Made by a program: the position numbers and the translations under genes
Shown here: one piece after another, positions 44,314 through 52,721 of the stretch
Layout: each line of letters opens with the position of its first letter
How positions within the stretch are numbered: position 1 is the stretch's first letter
Notes under the pieces: generated by a model
What the model was told of the DNA's origin: nothing
Seen by the model: only the letters and a program-made list of their open reading frames with translations
Databases searched by the model: none
DNA from: Wenyingzhuangia gilva
Lineage (GTDB): Bacteria > Bacteroidota > Bacteroidia > Flavobacteriales > Flavobacteriaceae
Reading direction: 5' to 3'
DNA: 64,000 bases
NCBI RefSeq assembly: GCF_030519655.1
Contig: NZ_JAUMIT010000001.1
Span: forward strand, 682,001 to 746,000

Positions 44314-44982
44314 ATATTTTAGTTTAAACTTTATGTAGGTAATGGCTTTTCCTACTTCAAGGTATTGACTTTCGTAATAGGTTTGCACCTTTGTTACTTC
44401 TTCTGGAGCACCTTCTTGTCTATATACATCATGATTTGCATACATAACATCGTGGCCTTGACCGTGTAACAAACCTAGCGTATACCCATGCATAAACTCA
44501 CTATCTGTTTTTAAATGCATGATTCCTTCTGAATTTAACACCTTATGGTATCTCTTTAAAAAGGCATCACCGGTCATACGGTGCTTGGTTCTTTTGTATT
44601 TAATTTGTGGATCTGGAAAAGTAATCCAAATTTCACTTACTTCGTTTTCGGCAAAAATAAAATCAACCAATTCTATTTGAGTACGAACAAAAGCTACATT
44701 AGGTATATTCTCTTCGGTAGCTGTTTTAGCACCACGCCAAAAACGAGCTCCTTTAATGTCGATACCTATATAATTTACATTTGGATTTCTTTGTGCCAAA
44801 GCAACAGTATATTCTCCTTTACCACAACCTAGTTCTAAAACTATAGGATTGTTATTTCCAAAGAATTCATTCCACTTACCTTGATACTTAAATCCAGATA
44901 TTACTTCTTCTCTAGTTGGCTGTATAACGTTTTCAAACGTTTTGTTTTCATTAAAACGTTTTAACTTATTTTTACTTCCCAA
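44311..44982 (-). CDS. trmB: tRNA (guanine-N7)-methyltransferase
   Basis: The enzyme methylates G46 in the variable loop of tRNAs. The 223-residue protein has the SAM-binding motif LELGCGKGEYTVAL near 50, GIDIKGARFWRGA near 73, WITFPDPQIKYKRTKHRM near 120 (the conserved PDP motif), and a C-terminal substrate-binding region. The start is TTG. It follows the small DUF6341-like gene by 9 bp and shares its promoter. Confidence 0.96.
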   Translation of the reverse strand: MGSKNKLKRFNENKTFENVIQPTREEVISGFKYQGKWNEFFGNNNPIVLELGCGKGEYTVALAQRNPNVNYIGIDIKGARFWRGAKTATEENIPNVAFVRTQIELVDFIFAENEVSEIWITFPDPQIKYKRTKHRMTGDAFLKRYHKVLNSEGIMHLKTDSEFMHGYTLGLLHGQGHDVMYANHDVYRQEGAPEEVTKVQTYYESQYLEVGKAITYIKFKLKY

Positions 44983-44991
44983 TACAGTTTC

Positions 44992-45201
44992 TTATTTTGG
45001 TAAATCTTCAGTATCTGTATCTTTAAACTTTTTAGATTCTTTCATCCAATAAGCAAAATATACTAAAGCTACTATTACAAAAACAAAGTTAATAGCGTTA
45101 GATCCCCACCAAGAACCACTAAAACGTAATGCTTTGAATGGTAAGAATAATCCTTTTGTAAATAAATCGTCTATGGCGTGAAAGATATTTAATGCGATCA
45201 T
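44992..45201 (-). CDS. Small DUF6341-like membrane protein
   Basis: From the ATG at 45201 the protein has 69 residues with one transmembrane segment near 32-52 and a charged, acidic C terminus (KDTDTEDLPK). It resembles the DUF6341 family of Bacteroidota, which has no known function. I prefer this start to the upstream codon at 45222 because the promoter lies only 3-10 nt further upstream of that codon. Confidence 0.68.
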   Translation of the reverse strand: MIALNIFHAIDDLFTKGLFLPFKALRFSGSWWGSNAINFVFVIVALVYFAYWMKESKKFKDTDTEDLPK

Positions 45202-45224
45202 AATGATAATATTTTTGTGCAAAG

Positions 45225-45232
45225 CAAAAGTA
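45225..45232 (-). promoter_or_regulatory. Promoter of the DUF6341-like/trmB unit, -7 box
   Basis: The minus-strand octamer TACTTTTG matches TAnnTTTG, 23 nt upstream of the ATG at 45201. Confidence 0.55.
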
Positions 45233-45290
45233 ATAAAAGTTATTGTTACTTAATTGCTTAAAAAGTGTTTTTTAAGAGATCTAAATACAA

Positions 45291-46016
45291 TTAATTTCTT
45301 CCTTTCTCATTAGGATATAAACTTGGTAGTGGATCACTTTGCCAAAATGCTTTAGTATCCACATCCATAATGGTTAAAGGATTAATAAAAGCTGCTCCTG
45401 TATCAACATTCCAAACATTGGCAGCTTGGTATGGTTGATTGATGTTGATTTTAGACAAAGCCGTATGACCTATAAATATTTCTTTGTACAACTTTAATCT
45501 TTCAGGATAAAAATCATCTTCTAAAGGTAAGTTTCTACTTGCCAAAGCTGTTTCCCATAATGATCTGTCCCAATAAAACATTTTGGTAAAATGTTCATCC
45601 TCTACACCTCTTACATTAGTAAAACCAGCATGAACAAACAACCTATTTTGATTGTCTAAATAATAGTTCTCTAAATTTTCTAGAAAATGAATATGAATTT
45701 TAATAAAATTATACGGTCTGTCTTTATACGAATTTATGGTGGCCTGTCCTCCATGAAACAACCAATTAGGATTGTCTTTAGATTTTGTTAACCAATCATA
45801 AAACAATTCATCGTGATTGCCTCTTAAGAAAATACAATCGTGTGAAGATTTAAGTGAAATTAGTTTGTTTATCACTTCAAAAGATTGGCTCCAGCCATCA
45901 ACATAATCTCCTAAAAAAATTAACAAATCATCTGTAGTTACGTTTGCTCTCTCAAAAACCTGATCTAATGCTTTTAAACCACCGTGTATATCTCCTATAA
46001 CTAATGTTCTACCCAT
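45291..46016 (-). CDS. PPP-type metallophosphoesterase
   Basis: This 241-residue cytosolic enzyme has the three metal-binding motifs of the PPP superfamily: GDIHGGLKAL near 7, GDYVDGWSQS near 36 and RGNHDELF near 64. Later histidines (VHAGFT near 124, IGHTAL near 192) complete the dinuclear site. Such proteins are protein Ser/Thr phosphatases or ApaH-like Np4A hydrolases; the sequence alone does not choose. A weak terminator upstream (46055-46086) separates it from the preceding gene. Confidence 0.85.
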   Translation of the reverse strand: MGRTLVIGDIHGGLKALDQVFERANVTTDDLLIFLGDYVDGWSQSFEVINKLISLKSSHDCIFLRGNHDELFYDWLTKSKDNPNWLFHGGQATINSYKDRPYNFIKIHIHFLENLENYYLDNQNRLFVHAGFTNVRGVEDEHFTKMFYWDRSLWETALASRNLPLEDDFYPERLKLYKEIFIGHTALSKININQPYQAANVWNVDTGAAFINPLTIMDVDTKAFWQSDPLPSLYPNEKGRN

Positions 46017-46054
46017 AATTAATTTTGTGAGTTTAAATATAAGTATAAAACATA

Positions 46055-46086
46055 AAAAAACCGATAGCGGTAACTAACGGTTTTTA
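46055..46086 (-). terminator. Imperfect terminator after the 137-aa gene
   Basis: A 12-bp stem (46056-46067 with 46074-46085) with one A-A mismatch and a 6-base loop ends in a T run on both strands. It probably ends the minus-strand unit at 46126. Confidence 0.6.
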
Positions 46087-46125
46087 TGAAAATTTTTAGT
46101 TTAAATTTAATTTTGTAACTATAAT

Positions 46126-46539
46126 TTATTTAATGATGATCTCATTTTTAATGTTTTTTATATCATTAAAAAATTTAATCTCATCACTTGACAAACATAT
46201 TTTTTGTATGAACAAATTATTTATCACAAGGTAAAATAGTTGATCATAATCCAACACGAGTTCTTCAAAGGAAAGTCTATATAAATTTGCATCATAGTGA
46301 GATGACTTTAAGCTCTTTAAAAGTTTTTTTGTTTCATCACTAACTTCAACTTCCATAAGATCTAAATAAACATCATAATTAGTAATAAATTGCTGGATGA
46401 TTTTATCTAATATGATTTGAGTTTTATCTAACTCGTAATTCGATATGTCAGGGGTTTTAAACAATTGTTTATTCCCTGAACTAGAAATAAAATTATAATT
46501 TTCTTTAGCTAGCAAATGTTTATAAACAGGTAATATCAT
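46126..46539 (-). CDS. Unknown 137-aa protein
   Basis: I do not recognise the family. The protein is soluble-looking, predominantly helical (residues 36-137 rich in Leu, Ile, Lys and Asp), with no signal peptide. It follows a LuxR-type regulator gene by 92 bp, and an inverted repeat lies between them. Very AT-rich codon use and lack of recognisable homology are typical of lineage-specific genes. Confidence 0.5.
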   Translation of the reverse strand: MILPVYKHLLAKENYNFISSSGNKQLFKTPDISNYELDKTQIILDKIIQQFITNYDVYLDLMEVEVSDETKKLLKSLKSSHYDANLYRLSFEELVLDYDQLFYLVINNLFIQKICLSSDEIKFFNDIKNIKNEIIIK

Positions 46540-46605
46540 GATAAAAAGAATTTACTACAAAGCTCTATCATCTATTTTAAAACTTGCCTATACTACAGTA
46601 TAAAA

Positions 46606-46629
46606 GAACCTATACTAAGGTCTAGGTTC
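46606..46629. promoter_or_regulatory. Inverted repeat between the LuxR gene and the 137-aa gene
   Basis: Arms GAACCTA (46606-46612) and TAGGTTC (46623-46629) flank a 10-bp spacer. The overlapping direct repeat CCTATACTA occurs at 46587-46595 and 46609-46617. The site is 67-90 nt upstream of the 137-aa gene and could be a regulator-binding site. Confidence 0.35.
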
Positions 46630-46631
46630 CA

Positions 46632-48032
46632 TTATATTTCCTGATCAGATTTAAATTTTAAGAACATCGGTGTTAGTTCTGTACGTTTTTTTATATCTAA
46701 TTTTCTAAAAATATTTGATATGTGATATTTAACGGTTACTTCTTGAACAAAGAGTTTTTCCGAAATTTCTTTATTGGTTTTTCCTAAAAGGATATAATTT
46801 ACAATTTCTGTTTCCCTTAGCGTTAGATTATGTTTTTTTATAAAACTTTCAAAAATTTCTTCATTTGATTTTTTTTTGGATGTGTCGCTTTTTTTAATAT
46901 TTTCAATCAAATTATTTTTAATTACTCCGTTACGATATGAAATTGCATATAAAAAAACGACCATTTCAAATAAACTACTCATCTTAAGATATCTATTTGA
47001 AAAATCAAAATAGTATACTCCAAAATCAAAAGGAAGTATGTACAAAATATTGGAAATAAAAAGAATAAGGTAACCTATTACTAAAAATCTTGCATAGACC
47101 TGCTTGTTGAACAACAAAAAACCTAAAAACAAGTAAATTACCAATATGGTAGTATTTAAAACTTTTCCTACTGAGTACCATAATGTATTATCATTCAATG
47201 CAAATACGATATAAAAAAAGGTGTTTAAGCTGATTAACAAAAAAATGATAGTTATTATCTTCGGATAGAATTTTTTAATTCCAACAGCTTCATTAGTAAA
47301 CAAAGTCAAAAAAATGACCAACATAAGCTGTAAAAAAACATCAATATATCTTACAAAGAAAAAATCAGCAAAAAAACCATCAATCTCTGCTAGTATTAGT
47401 ATTATACTTAATAACAAAAAACTATAGTATATGTAAAACTTATCTTTTGTGTTAACATAAAAAAAGATGTTAATAAGTAGAATAATAAATGAAATTCCAT
47501 AAAACAAACCCAGTTCTAATTGATTTTGTGTTTTATGTTTTAAAAACTCCTCTTTCTCAAAAATTTCCAATGGAAAATATGTACTTTTTGTAAAATCGAC
47601 TTTAAAATAATACTCTACTAATTCGTTATTAGTAATAGAAGTAGATATCTGTATATCCTTTTCCTTGATATCTTTTAAAGAATAAATTTGTTGAGCTTGA
47701 TGGTTTGTGTACTGATATACTTCTAAATCATTAAAACACTCTGCATTGATTGAAAACACGAGATTTTTTGTTTCTTTAGAAACATTTTTTACTTTAAGCT
47801 TATACCATAATCTTAAATCTGTTTGCCTGAAAAAGGATTCTTTGTTAATTGCAAATTCTGCATCATTTACAATCTCTTCTAATTCTAATTTTTTTGATGT
47901 ATCTAGGACATAATACAAATCATGAGTACACACTTTTGATTTAAATTCATGATCTATTATTAACTTATCTTGAGGATAAATTGATTGAAATAACAAGCAA
48001 AACAGTAAACTAAATTTAATAGATAAATCCAA
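46632..48032 (-). CDS. 7TMR-DISM membrane receptor fused to a LuxR DNA-binding domain
   Basis: The 466-residue protein has a signal peptide (1-20), an extracytoplasmic 7TMR-DISMED2-like beta domain (about 25-160), seven hydrophobic segments (about 175-375) and a C-terminal LuxR-type helix-turn-helix (about 400-460; LTLRETEIVNYILLGKTNKEIS). There is no histidine kinase domain, so this is a one-component receptor that binds DNA while in the membrane, or after release. The start is TTG. Likely targets are its neighbours (inference). Confidence 0.85.
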   Translation of the reverse strand: MDLSIKFSLLFCLLFQSIYPQDKLIIDHEFKSKVCTHDLYYVLDTSKKLELEEIVNDAEFAINKESFFRQTDLRLWYKLKVKNVSKETKNLVFSINAECFNDLEVYQYTNHQAQQIYSLKDIKEKDIQISTSITNNELVEYYFKVDFTKSTYFPLEIFEKEEFLKHKTQNQLELGLFYGISFIILLINIFFYVNTKDKFYIYYSFLLLSIILILAEIDGFFADFFFVRYIDVFLQLMLVIFLTLFTNEAVGIKKFYPKIITIIFLLISLNTFFYIVFALNDNTLWYSVGKVLNTTILVIYLFLGFLLFNKQVYARFLVIGYLILFISNILYILPFDFGVYYFDFSNRYLKMSSLFEMVVFLYAISYRNGVIKNNLIENIKKSDTSKKKSNEEIFESFIKKHNLTLRETEIVNYILLGKTNKEISEKLFVQEVTVKYHISNIFRKLDIKKRTELTPMFLKFKSDQEI

Positions 48033-48073
48033 AATTCTTAGTTAATTATGCTCAAAAATACGCTAATAATTCT

Positions 48074-48583
48074 TTACCAATAGTATTTTATTCCGTAAAT
48101 AATAACTGCTGGATTGGTCATAGCAGAAATTGAAATTTTTTTAGACAAGCTATACTCTAAGCCTATTCCATAAGTTGGATTTAAATTTCCCGAATATAAA
48201 AAAGTATTGTTAAAAGGAATGGCATCTACTTTTTGTAATCTTCCTTTGTAACCATATAAAAATCCACCTCCATAATCTATAGAAAATTTTTCGGTGATTT
48301 TAATCTTTCTCAAATAAAACAGAGACATCGAAAAATCATTATAAGAATTGTTAAAAGCGGATAATTCCCATGATTTATAATTCACAGCTGTATAAAAAGC
48401 TCCATGAATTATTGGATTTTTTGATTTTTGAAAATGTGTAGCAAATGGTAAAAACTTAAATCCATTTTTTGGAGATTCTCCCCAAATAGTAGTCCAAAAA
48501 GACTGTTTTTCAGCTGGTTGTTCTAACTTTTGTGTGTATGACAATTGAAAAAACAACAAACAAATAATAGGTAATATTTTCAT
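48074..48583 (-). CDS. Small exported outer-membrane-type protein
   Basis: The 169-residue product has a signal peptide (1-17) and eight or so predicted beta strands ending in an aromatic strand (IIYGIKYYW). This fits an 8-stranded outer-membrane barrel. The segment YGGGFLYGYKGRLQKVDAIPFNN resembles small barrel proteins annotated in gammaproteobacteria without known function. It lies 41 bp upstream of the 7TMR-DISM-LuxR gene on the same strand, so receptor and barrel may be co-expressed. Confidence 0.62.
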   Translation of the reverse strand: MKILPIICLLFFQLSYTQKLEQPAEKQSFWTTIWGESPKNGFKFLPFATHFQKSKNPIIHGAFYTAVNYKSWELSAFNNSYNDFSMSLFYLRKIKITEKFSIDYGGGFLYGYKGRLQKVDAIPFNNTFLYSGNLNPTYGIGLEYSLSKKISISAMTNPAVIIYGIKYYW

Positions 48584-48714
48584 AGCAGTTCGATAAAATT
48601 AACAGCAATAAAGCCTTATTTTAAATCGAAGGAGAAATTACAAAAACCAACTCATAAATAAAACGATTCTATTAGATTTATACACTCAATATTTTACTAA
48701 ATTATGAGTGTATT

Positions 48715-48760
48715 TTAAAAGCAAAAACCCATAACGAATGTTATGGGTTTTTGCTTTTAT
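48715..48760 (-). terminator. atp operon terminator
   Basis: A perfect 19-bp stem (48717-48735 with 48740-48758) with a 4-base loop lies 17 bp beyond the atpG stop. It is the strongest terminator in the window and marks the operon's end without atpD or atpC. Confidence 0.92.
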
Positions 48761-48776
48761 ACAAGTTTTATTTTTA

Positions 48777-49637
48777 TTAATTGTTTAAGGCTTCTGCTCC
48801 TCCAACTATTTCTAAAATTTCCCCTGTAATTGCTGCCTGACGAGCTTTGTTATATGTTAATAATAAGTCATCTCTTAAATCTTTCGCATTGTCTGTTGCT
48901 TTGTGCATAGCCGTCATACGAGCACCATGTTCAGCAGCATAAGAATCTCTAATTGCTTTATACAATTGTGTTTTTAAAGACTTTGGAATCAAAGTTTCAA
49001 CTATTTCTTCTTTTGATGGCTCAAAGATATAATCAGAAGTTGTGTTTCCTTCAATTTCTACTGGTTCAATTGGTAAAAATTGCTCTAAAGTAGCAATTTG
49101 AGTTGCTGCATTTTTAAATACATTATAAACAACCTCTATTTTATCAAATTTATTATCTGCATACATTTGCATTAATTGCTCTGCGATAACAGTAACGTTG
49201 TTAAAAGTTAAATCATCAAATATATGAGTATTGTTTTCAACTACCTTATACCTTTTAGACAAAATATCATTTGCTTTTTTACCAATAGTATATAAAGTAA
49301 CTTCTTTACCTTGATATTTCTCTTTAATAACTTGCTCTGTTTTTTTAACTATAGATGAGTTAAAACCTCCACACAAACCTCTATTTGAAGAAACAACAAC
49401 TAACAAAACTTTAGAAACCTCTCTTTGCTCAGCATAAACTCCACCAGCTTCTGCATCTAAAGTAGCACTTAAATTTTGTAATAACTCAGTTAATTTATTA
49501 GCGTAAGGACGCATGGCAGTAATAGCGTCTTGTGCCTTTTTTAACTTTGCAGCAGATACCATTTTCATTGCGCTCGTAATTTTCATTGTAGAGCCAATAG
49601 AGGTAATTCTGTTTCTAATTTCTTTTAAGTTTGCCAT
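48777..49637 (-). CDS. atpG: ATP synthase gamma subunit
   Basis: This is the central rotor stalk of F1. The 286-residue protein has the conserved N-terminal helix (NLKEIRNRITSIGSTMKITSAMKMVSAAK) and C-terminal helix (ITGEILEIVGGAEAL) that form the coiled coil inside the alpha3-beta3 ring, with SNRGLCGGFNSS between them. It lies 86 bp after atpA; that gap contains a hairpin. Confidence 0.98.
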   Translation of the reverse strand: MANLKEIRNRITSIGSTMKITSAMKMVSAAKLKKAQDAITAMRPYANKLTELLQNLSATLDAEAGGVYAEQREVSKVLLVVVSSNRGLCGGFNSSIVKKTEQVIKEKYQGKEVTLYTIGKKANDILSKRYKVVENNTHIFDDLTFNNVTVIAEQLMQMYADNKFDKIEVVYNVFKNAATQIATLEQFLPIEPVEIEGNTTSDYIFEPSKEEIVETLIPKSLKTQLYKAIRDSYAAEHGARMTAMHKATDNAKDLRDDLLLTYNKARQAAITGEILEIVGGAEALNN

Positions 49638-49665
49638 TATTTTTAGTATTGAGTAATGAGTACAA

Positions 49666-49703
49666 AGTACTGAGAAAATGAGTTCGCCTCACATCTCAGT
49701 ACT
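49666..49703 (-). other. Hairpin in the atpA-atpG gap
   Basis: A 10-bp perfect inverted repeat, AGTACTGAGA (49666-49675) with TCTCAGTACT (49694-49703), has an 18-nt loop. GAGTA words repeat around it. No T run follows, so it is more likely an RNA-processing or stability element, or a degenerate intergenic repeat, than a terminator. Confidence 0.5.
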
Positions 49704-49723
49704 CAATGCTAGTCTCTAATTCA

Positions 49724-51298
49724 TTAATATTTTGCAGATACTTCAGCAGCTACAGCTTCTAAAACGTCTAAAGAAGATTGCTCTAATTTACCAGACTTTA
49801 AAGAATCTAACACATCTCTGTGCTTTGTGTTTAAGAACTGGATATAATCAGCCTCAAACTCTTTAACTTTATTTACTGGAACATCTTTTAATAAGTTCTT
49901 GGATCCTGCATAAATAATTGCAATTTGATCTTCTACAGTGTAAGGATCATTTTGAGATTGCTTCAAAATTTCTACGTTACGTTGTCCTTTTTCAATTACA
50001 GACAAAGTAGCAGAATCTAAATCAGATCCAAACTTAGCAAACGCTTCTAATTCACGGAACTGTGCTTGATCTAATTTTAAAGTACCTGATACTTTTTTCA
50101 TAGATTTAATCTGAGCATTACCCCCTACACGTGATACAGAAATACCAACATTAATAGCTGGACGAACTCCAGAGTTAAATAAATCTCCATCTAAGAAGAT
50201 TTGCCCATCGGTAATAGAAATTACGTTTGTAGGAATATATGCAGAAACGTCTCCTGCTTGAGTTTCAATAATTGGCAATGCCGTTAAAGATCCTCCTCCT
50301 TTTATCTTACCTACCAATGAAGGTGGTACATCATTCATTTGAGAAGCAATTTTGTTATCACCAATAACTTTTGCAGCACGTTCTAATAATCTTGAGTGTA
50401 AGAAGAAAACATCCCCTGGATAAGCCTCACGTCCTGGTGGTCTTCTTAATAATAATGAAACCTCACGGTAAGCAACTGCTTGTTTAGATAAATCATCAAA
50501 AACAATTAAAGCTGGTCTTCCTGTATCACGGAAATATTCTCCAATTGCAGCACCTGCAAACGGAGCATATACTTGCATTGGAGCAGGTTCAGAAGCGTTA
50601 GCAGCTACTACAGTAGTATAAGCTAATGCACCTTTTTCTTCTAACAAGTTTACAATTAATGCAACGGTTGACGCTTTTTGTCCAATAGCAACATAAATAC
50701 AGTAAACTGGTTCTCCTGCATCGTAAAACTCTTTTTGATTTAAGATGGTATCTAAAGCAACAGTAGATTTACCAGTCTGACGGTCTCCAATGATTAACTC
50801 ACGTTGTCCACGTCCAACAGGTATCATGGCATCTACAGATTTAATTCCAGTTTGTAATGGTTCAGTTACTGGCTCACGGAAAATAACCCCAGGAGCTTTA
50901 CGCTCTAACGGCATTTCAAAAGTTTCTCCTGCAATTGGTCCTTTACCATCAATAGGATTTCCTAAAGTATCAACAACACGTCCTACAATTCCTTCACCTA
51001 CATTGATAGAAGCAATTCTTTCAGTTCTTTTTACAGTTGAACCTTCAGATACTTCTGAAGAAGGTCCTAATAATACAACTCCTGCATTATCTTCTTCCAA
51101 GTTCAATACAATTCCTTGTAAACCTGATTCAAACTCTACTAATTCACCATACTGCACATTCGCTAATCCGTATACACGTGCAATACCATCTCCAATTTGT
51201 AATACAGTACCAACTTCGTTTAAAGAACCTTTAGATTCAAAACTAGTTAGCTGCTCTTTTAAAATTGCTGATACTTCAGCTGGGTTTATTGCTGCCAT
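49724..51298 (-). CDS. atpA: ATP synthase alpha subunit
   Basis: This is the non-catalytic nucleotide-binding subunit of F1. The 524-residue protein has Walker [10 protein letters not shown] near 171 and the family signature [14 protein letters not shown] near 383. It follows atpH by 26 bp. The catalytic beta subunit is not in this operon. Confidence 0.98.
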   Translation of the reverse strand: MAAINPAEVSAILKEQLTSFESKGSLNEVGTVLQIGDGIARVYGLANVQYGELVEFESGLQGIVLNLEEDNAGVVLLGPSSEVSEGSTVKRTERIASINVGEGIVGRVVDTLGNPIDGKGPIAGETFEMPLERKAPGVIFREPVTEPLQTGIKSVDAMIPVGRGQRELIIGDRQTGKSTVALDTILNQKEFYDAGEPVYCIYVAIGQKASTVALIVNLLEEKGALAYTTVVAANASEPAPMQVYAPFAGAAIGEYFRDTGRPALIVFDDLSKQAVAYREVSLLLRRPPGREAYPGDVFFLHSRLLERAAKVIGDNKIASQMNDVPPSLVGKIKGGGSLTALPIIETQAGDVSAYIPTNVISITDGQIFLDGDLFNSGVRPAINVGISVSRVGGNAQIKSMKKVSGTLKLDQAQFRELEAFAKFGSDLDSATLSVIEKGQRNVEILKQSQNDPYTVEDQIAIIYAGSKNLLKDVPVNKVKEFEADYIQFLNTKHRDVLDSLKSGKLEQSSLDVLEAVAAEVSAKY

Positions 51299-51324
51299 CT
51301 TATTTTTATTATTTGATGTATTTT

Positions 51325-51879
51325 TTAATTTTTTGATATGAATTGACTGTTGTCAAAACTTCTTTCTAACAATGTTAAACTTCTTGAAACACTTGCATCA
51401 TACTGAATATCTCCAATACGCAACACAAATCCTCCTATAATCTCAGGATTAATAATGTTTTCAATAGTTGTTACACTTCCTGTTAACGCCTTTATTTTAT
51501 CAATTACTTTTGATTCTAAAGCTTTTGTTAATGGAACTGCAGTAATTACTTGTGCTACTTTAATTGATTTTAAGTGATTATATATGGCTTGGTAACTTTT
51601 TGATACCAATGCCAAAATATCCAAACGTCTTTTCTCTCCTAAAAGCTTAATTAATCCTAAAGTGTAAGTGTTAATTTGAGATCCAAAAATAGCCTCCAAA
51701 GCATTCACTTTTTCAGATGTTTTTACAATCGGGCTTTTTAACATCACCTCTAAGTCTTGACTTTCAGCAATAGTAGCGGCAATTAATTGCATATCTGCAT
51801 TTACTGCATCTTCGCTTTTATTGTCTTCTGCAAGATTTAAGATCGCTTTTGCATATCGCAATGCTGCTCTTGTACTCAT
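51325..51879 (-). CDS. atpH: ATP synthase delta subunit
   Basis: This subunit joins the F1 head to the peripheral stalk. The 184-residue protein has the all-helical N-terminal domain (1-110) and the C-terminal region with [14 protein letters not shown] near 148, the family signature. It lies 7 bp downstream of atpF. Confidence 0.96.
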   Translation of the reverse strand: MSTRAALRYAKAILNLAEDNKSEDAVNADMQLIAATIAESQDLEVMLKSPIVKTSEKVNALEAIFGSQINTYTLGLIKLLGEKRRLDILALVSKSYQAIYNHLKSIKVAQVITAVPLTKALESKVIDKIKALTGSVTTIENIINPEIIGGFVLRIGDIQYDASVSRSLTLLERSFDNSQFISKN

Positions 51880-51886
51880 GCTCTTA

Positions 51887-52387
51887 TTAGTTTAAAATAA
51901 CTTCGTTCAAAGATTTCTCTACCAAAGCCAATTGACTTTCTTCTGAAGCTAATTCACTTTTGATTATTTTTTTTGCAATATCAATAGAAATTCCTGCTAC
52001 CTGAGTTTTTAATTCAGTTAATGCAGCTTGCTTTTCTAATTCAATAGTTGCTTTTGCATTGGTAATGATAGCCTCTGCTTCAGCACTTGCCTCTCCTTTA
52101 GCCTCAGAAACTATTTTTTCTTTTATTTCACGAGCCTCTTTTAACATTACATCTCTTTCAGCTCTTGCTTCTTTTAAAATTCTTTCGTTGTCAGCGTTTA
52201 ATGCTTCTAACTCTTTTTTTGCGTTTTCAGCAGCTTTTAATGCATTTGAAATCCCCTCTTCTCTTGAGTTTAATGCCTCTAAAATTGGTTTCCAAGCAAA
52301 TTTGCGCATCAAAATGATCAATACCACAAATATAATTGATACCCAGACAAATAGACCAAATGAAAAATCGTTAATTAACTTATCCAT
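51887..52387 (-). CDS. atpF: ATP synthase b subunit
   Basis: This is the peripheral stalk. The 166-residue protein has one N-terminal transmembrane helix (about 8-27) followed by a long charged, Ala/Glu/Lys-rich helix (28-150) that dimerises. Its upstream gap of 101 bp to atpE contains a perfect 16-bp hairpin. Confidence 0.97.
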   Translation of the reverse strand: MDKLINDFSFGLFVWVSIIFVVLIILMRKFAWKPILEALNSREEGISNALKAAENAKKELEALNADNERILKEARAERDVMLKEAREIKEKIVSEAKGEASAEAEAIITNAKATIELEKQAALTELKTQVAGISIDIAKKIIKSELASEESQLALVEKSLNEVILN

Positions 52388-52433
52388 TGATGTTTGTTTT
52401 ATATATAGTTTGTTTTAATTCTGTTTAATGTTT

Positions 52434-52470
52434 AAATACTATCTACAACCAACCGTTGTAGATAGTATTT
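52434..52470 (-). other. Hairpin between atpE and atpF
   Basis: A perfect 16-bp stem (52434-52449 with 52455-52470) encloses a 5-base loop, 19 bp beyond the atpE stop. On the transcribed strand it is followed by AAACATTAAA rather than a T run. It is therefore probably not a full terminator, and more likely a stabiliser or partial attenuator that raises atpE mRNA relative to downstream genes. Confidence 0.7.
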
Positions 52471-52488
52471 GCTTTTTTTGGAAGGGAA

Positions 52489-52686
52489 TTATTTCCCTAA
52501 GATTAATGCACCAAAAGCCAAACCTTCTAATAAGGCTCCGATGATAATCATTGCTGTTTGAATTTTGTTAGCAGCTTCTGGTTGTCTAGCGATAGCGTCC
52601 ATTGCTGAACCACCAATTTTACCTAAACCTAAACCTGCACCGATAACGATTAAACCTGCTCCTACTAATCCTGGAATTGTTGTCAT
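52489..52686 (-). CDS. atpE: ATP synthase c subunit
   Basis: This is the ring-forming proteolipid. The 65-residue hairpin has a Gly-rich first helix, the RQPE polar loop near 34-37, and the ion-carrying Glu54 in LLEGLAFGALIL. The residue after Glu54 is Gly rather than the Ser/Thr seen in sodium-binding rings, so proton coupling is likely. Hairpin 52434-52470 follows the gene. Confidence 0.97.
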   Translation of the reverse strand: MTTIPGLVGAGLIVIGAGLGLGKIGGSAMDAIARQPEAANKIQTAMIIIGALLEGLAFGALILGK

Positions 52687-52721
52687 AATAATGATCTATA
52701 AATAATTAAACAAAAAAATTC

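Noticed and set aside
50790-51341. 183-residue open frame on the plus strand inside atpA
   Set aside because: It lies wholly antisense to atpA, whose motifs are intact, and its translation is low-complexity with no recognisable domain.
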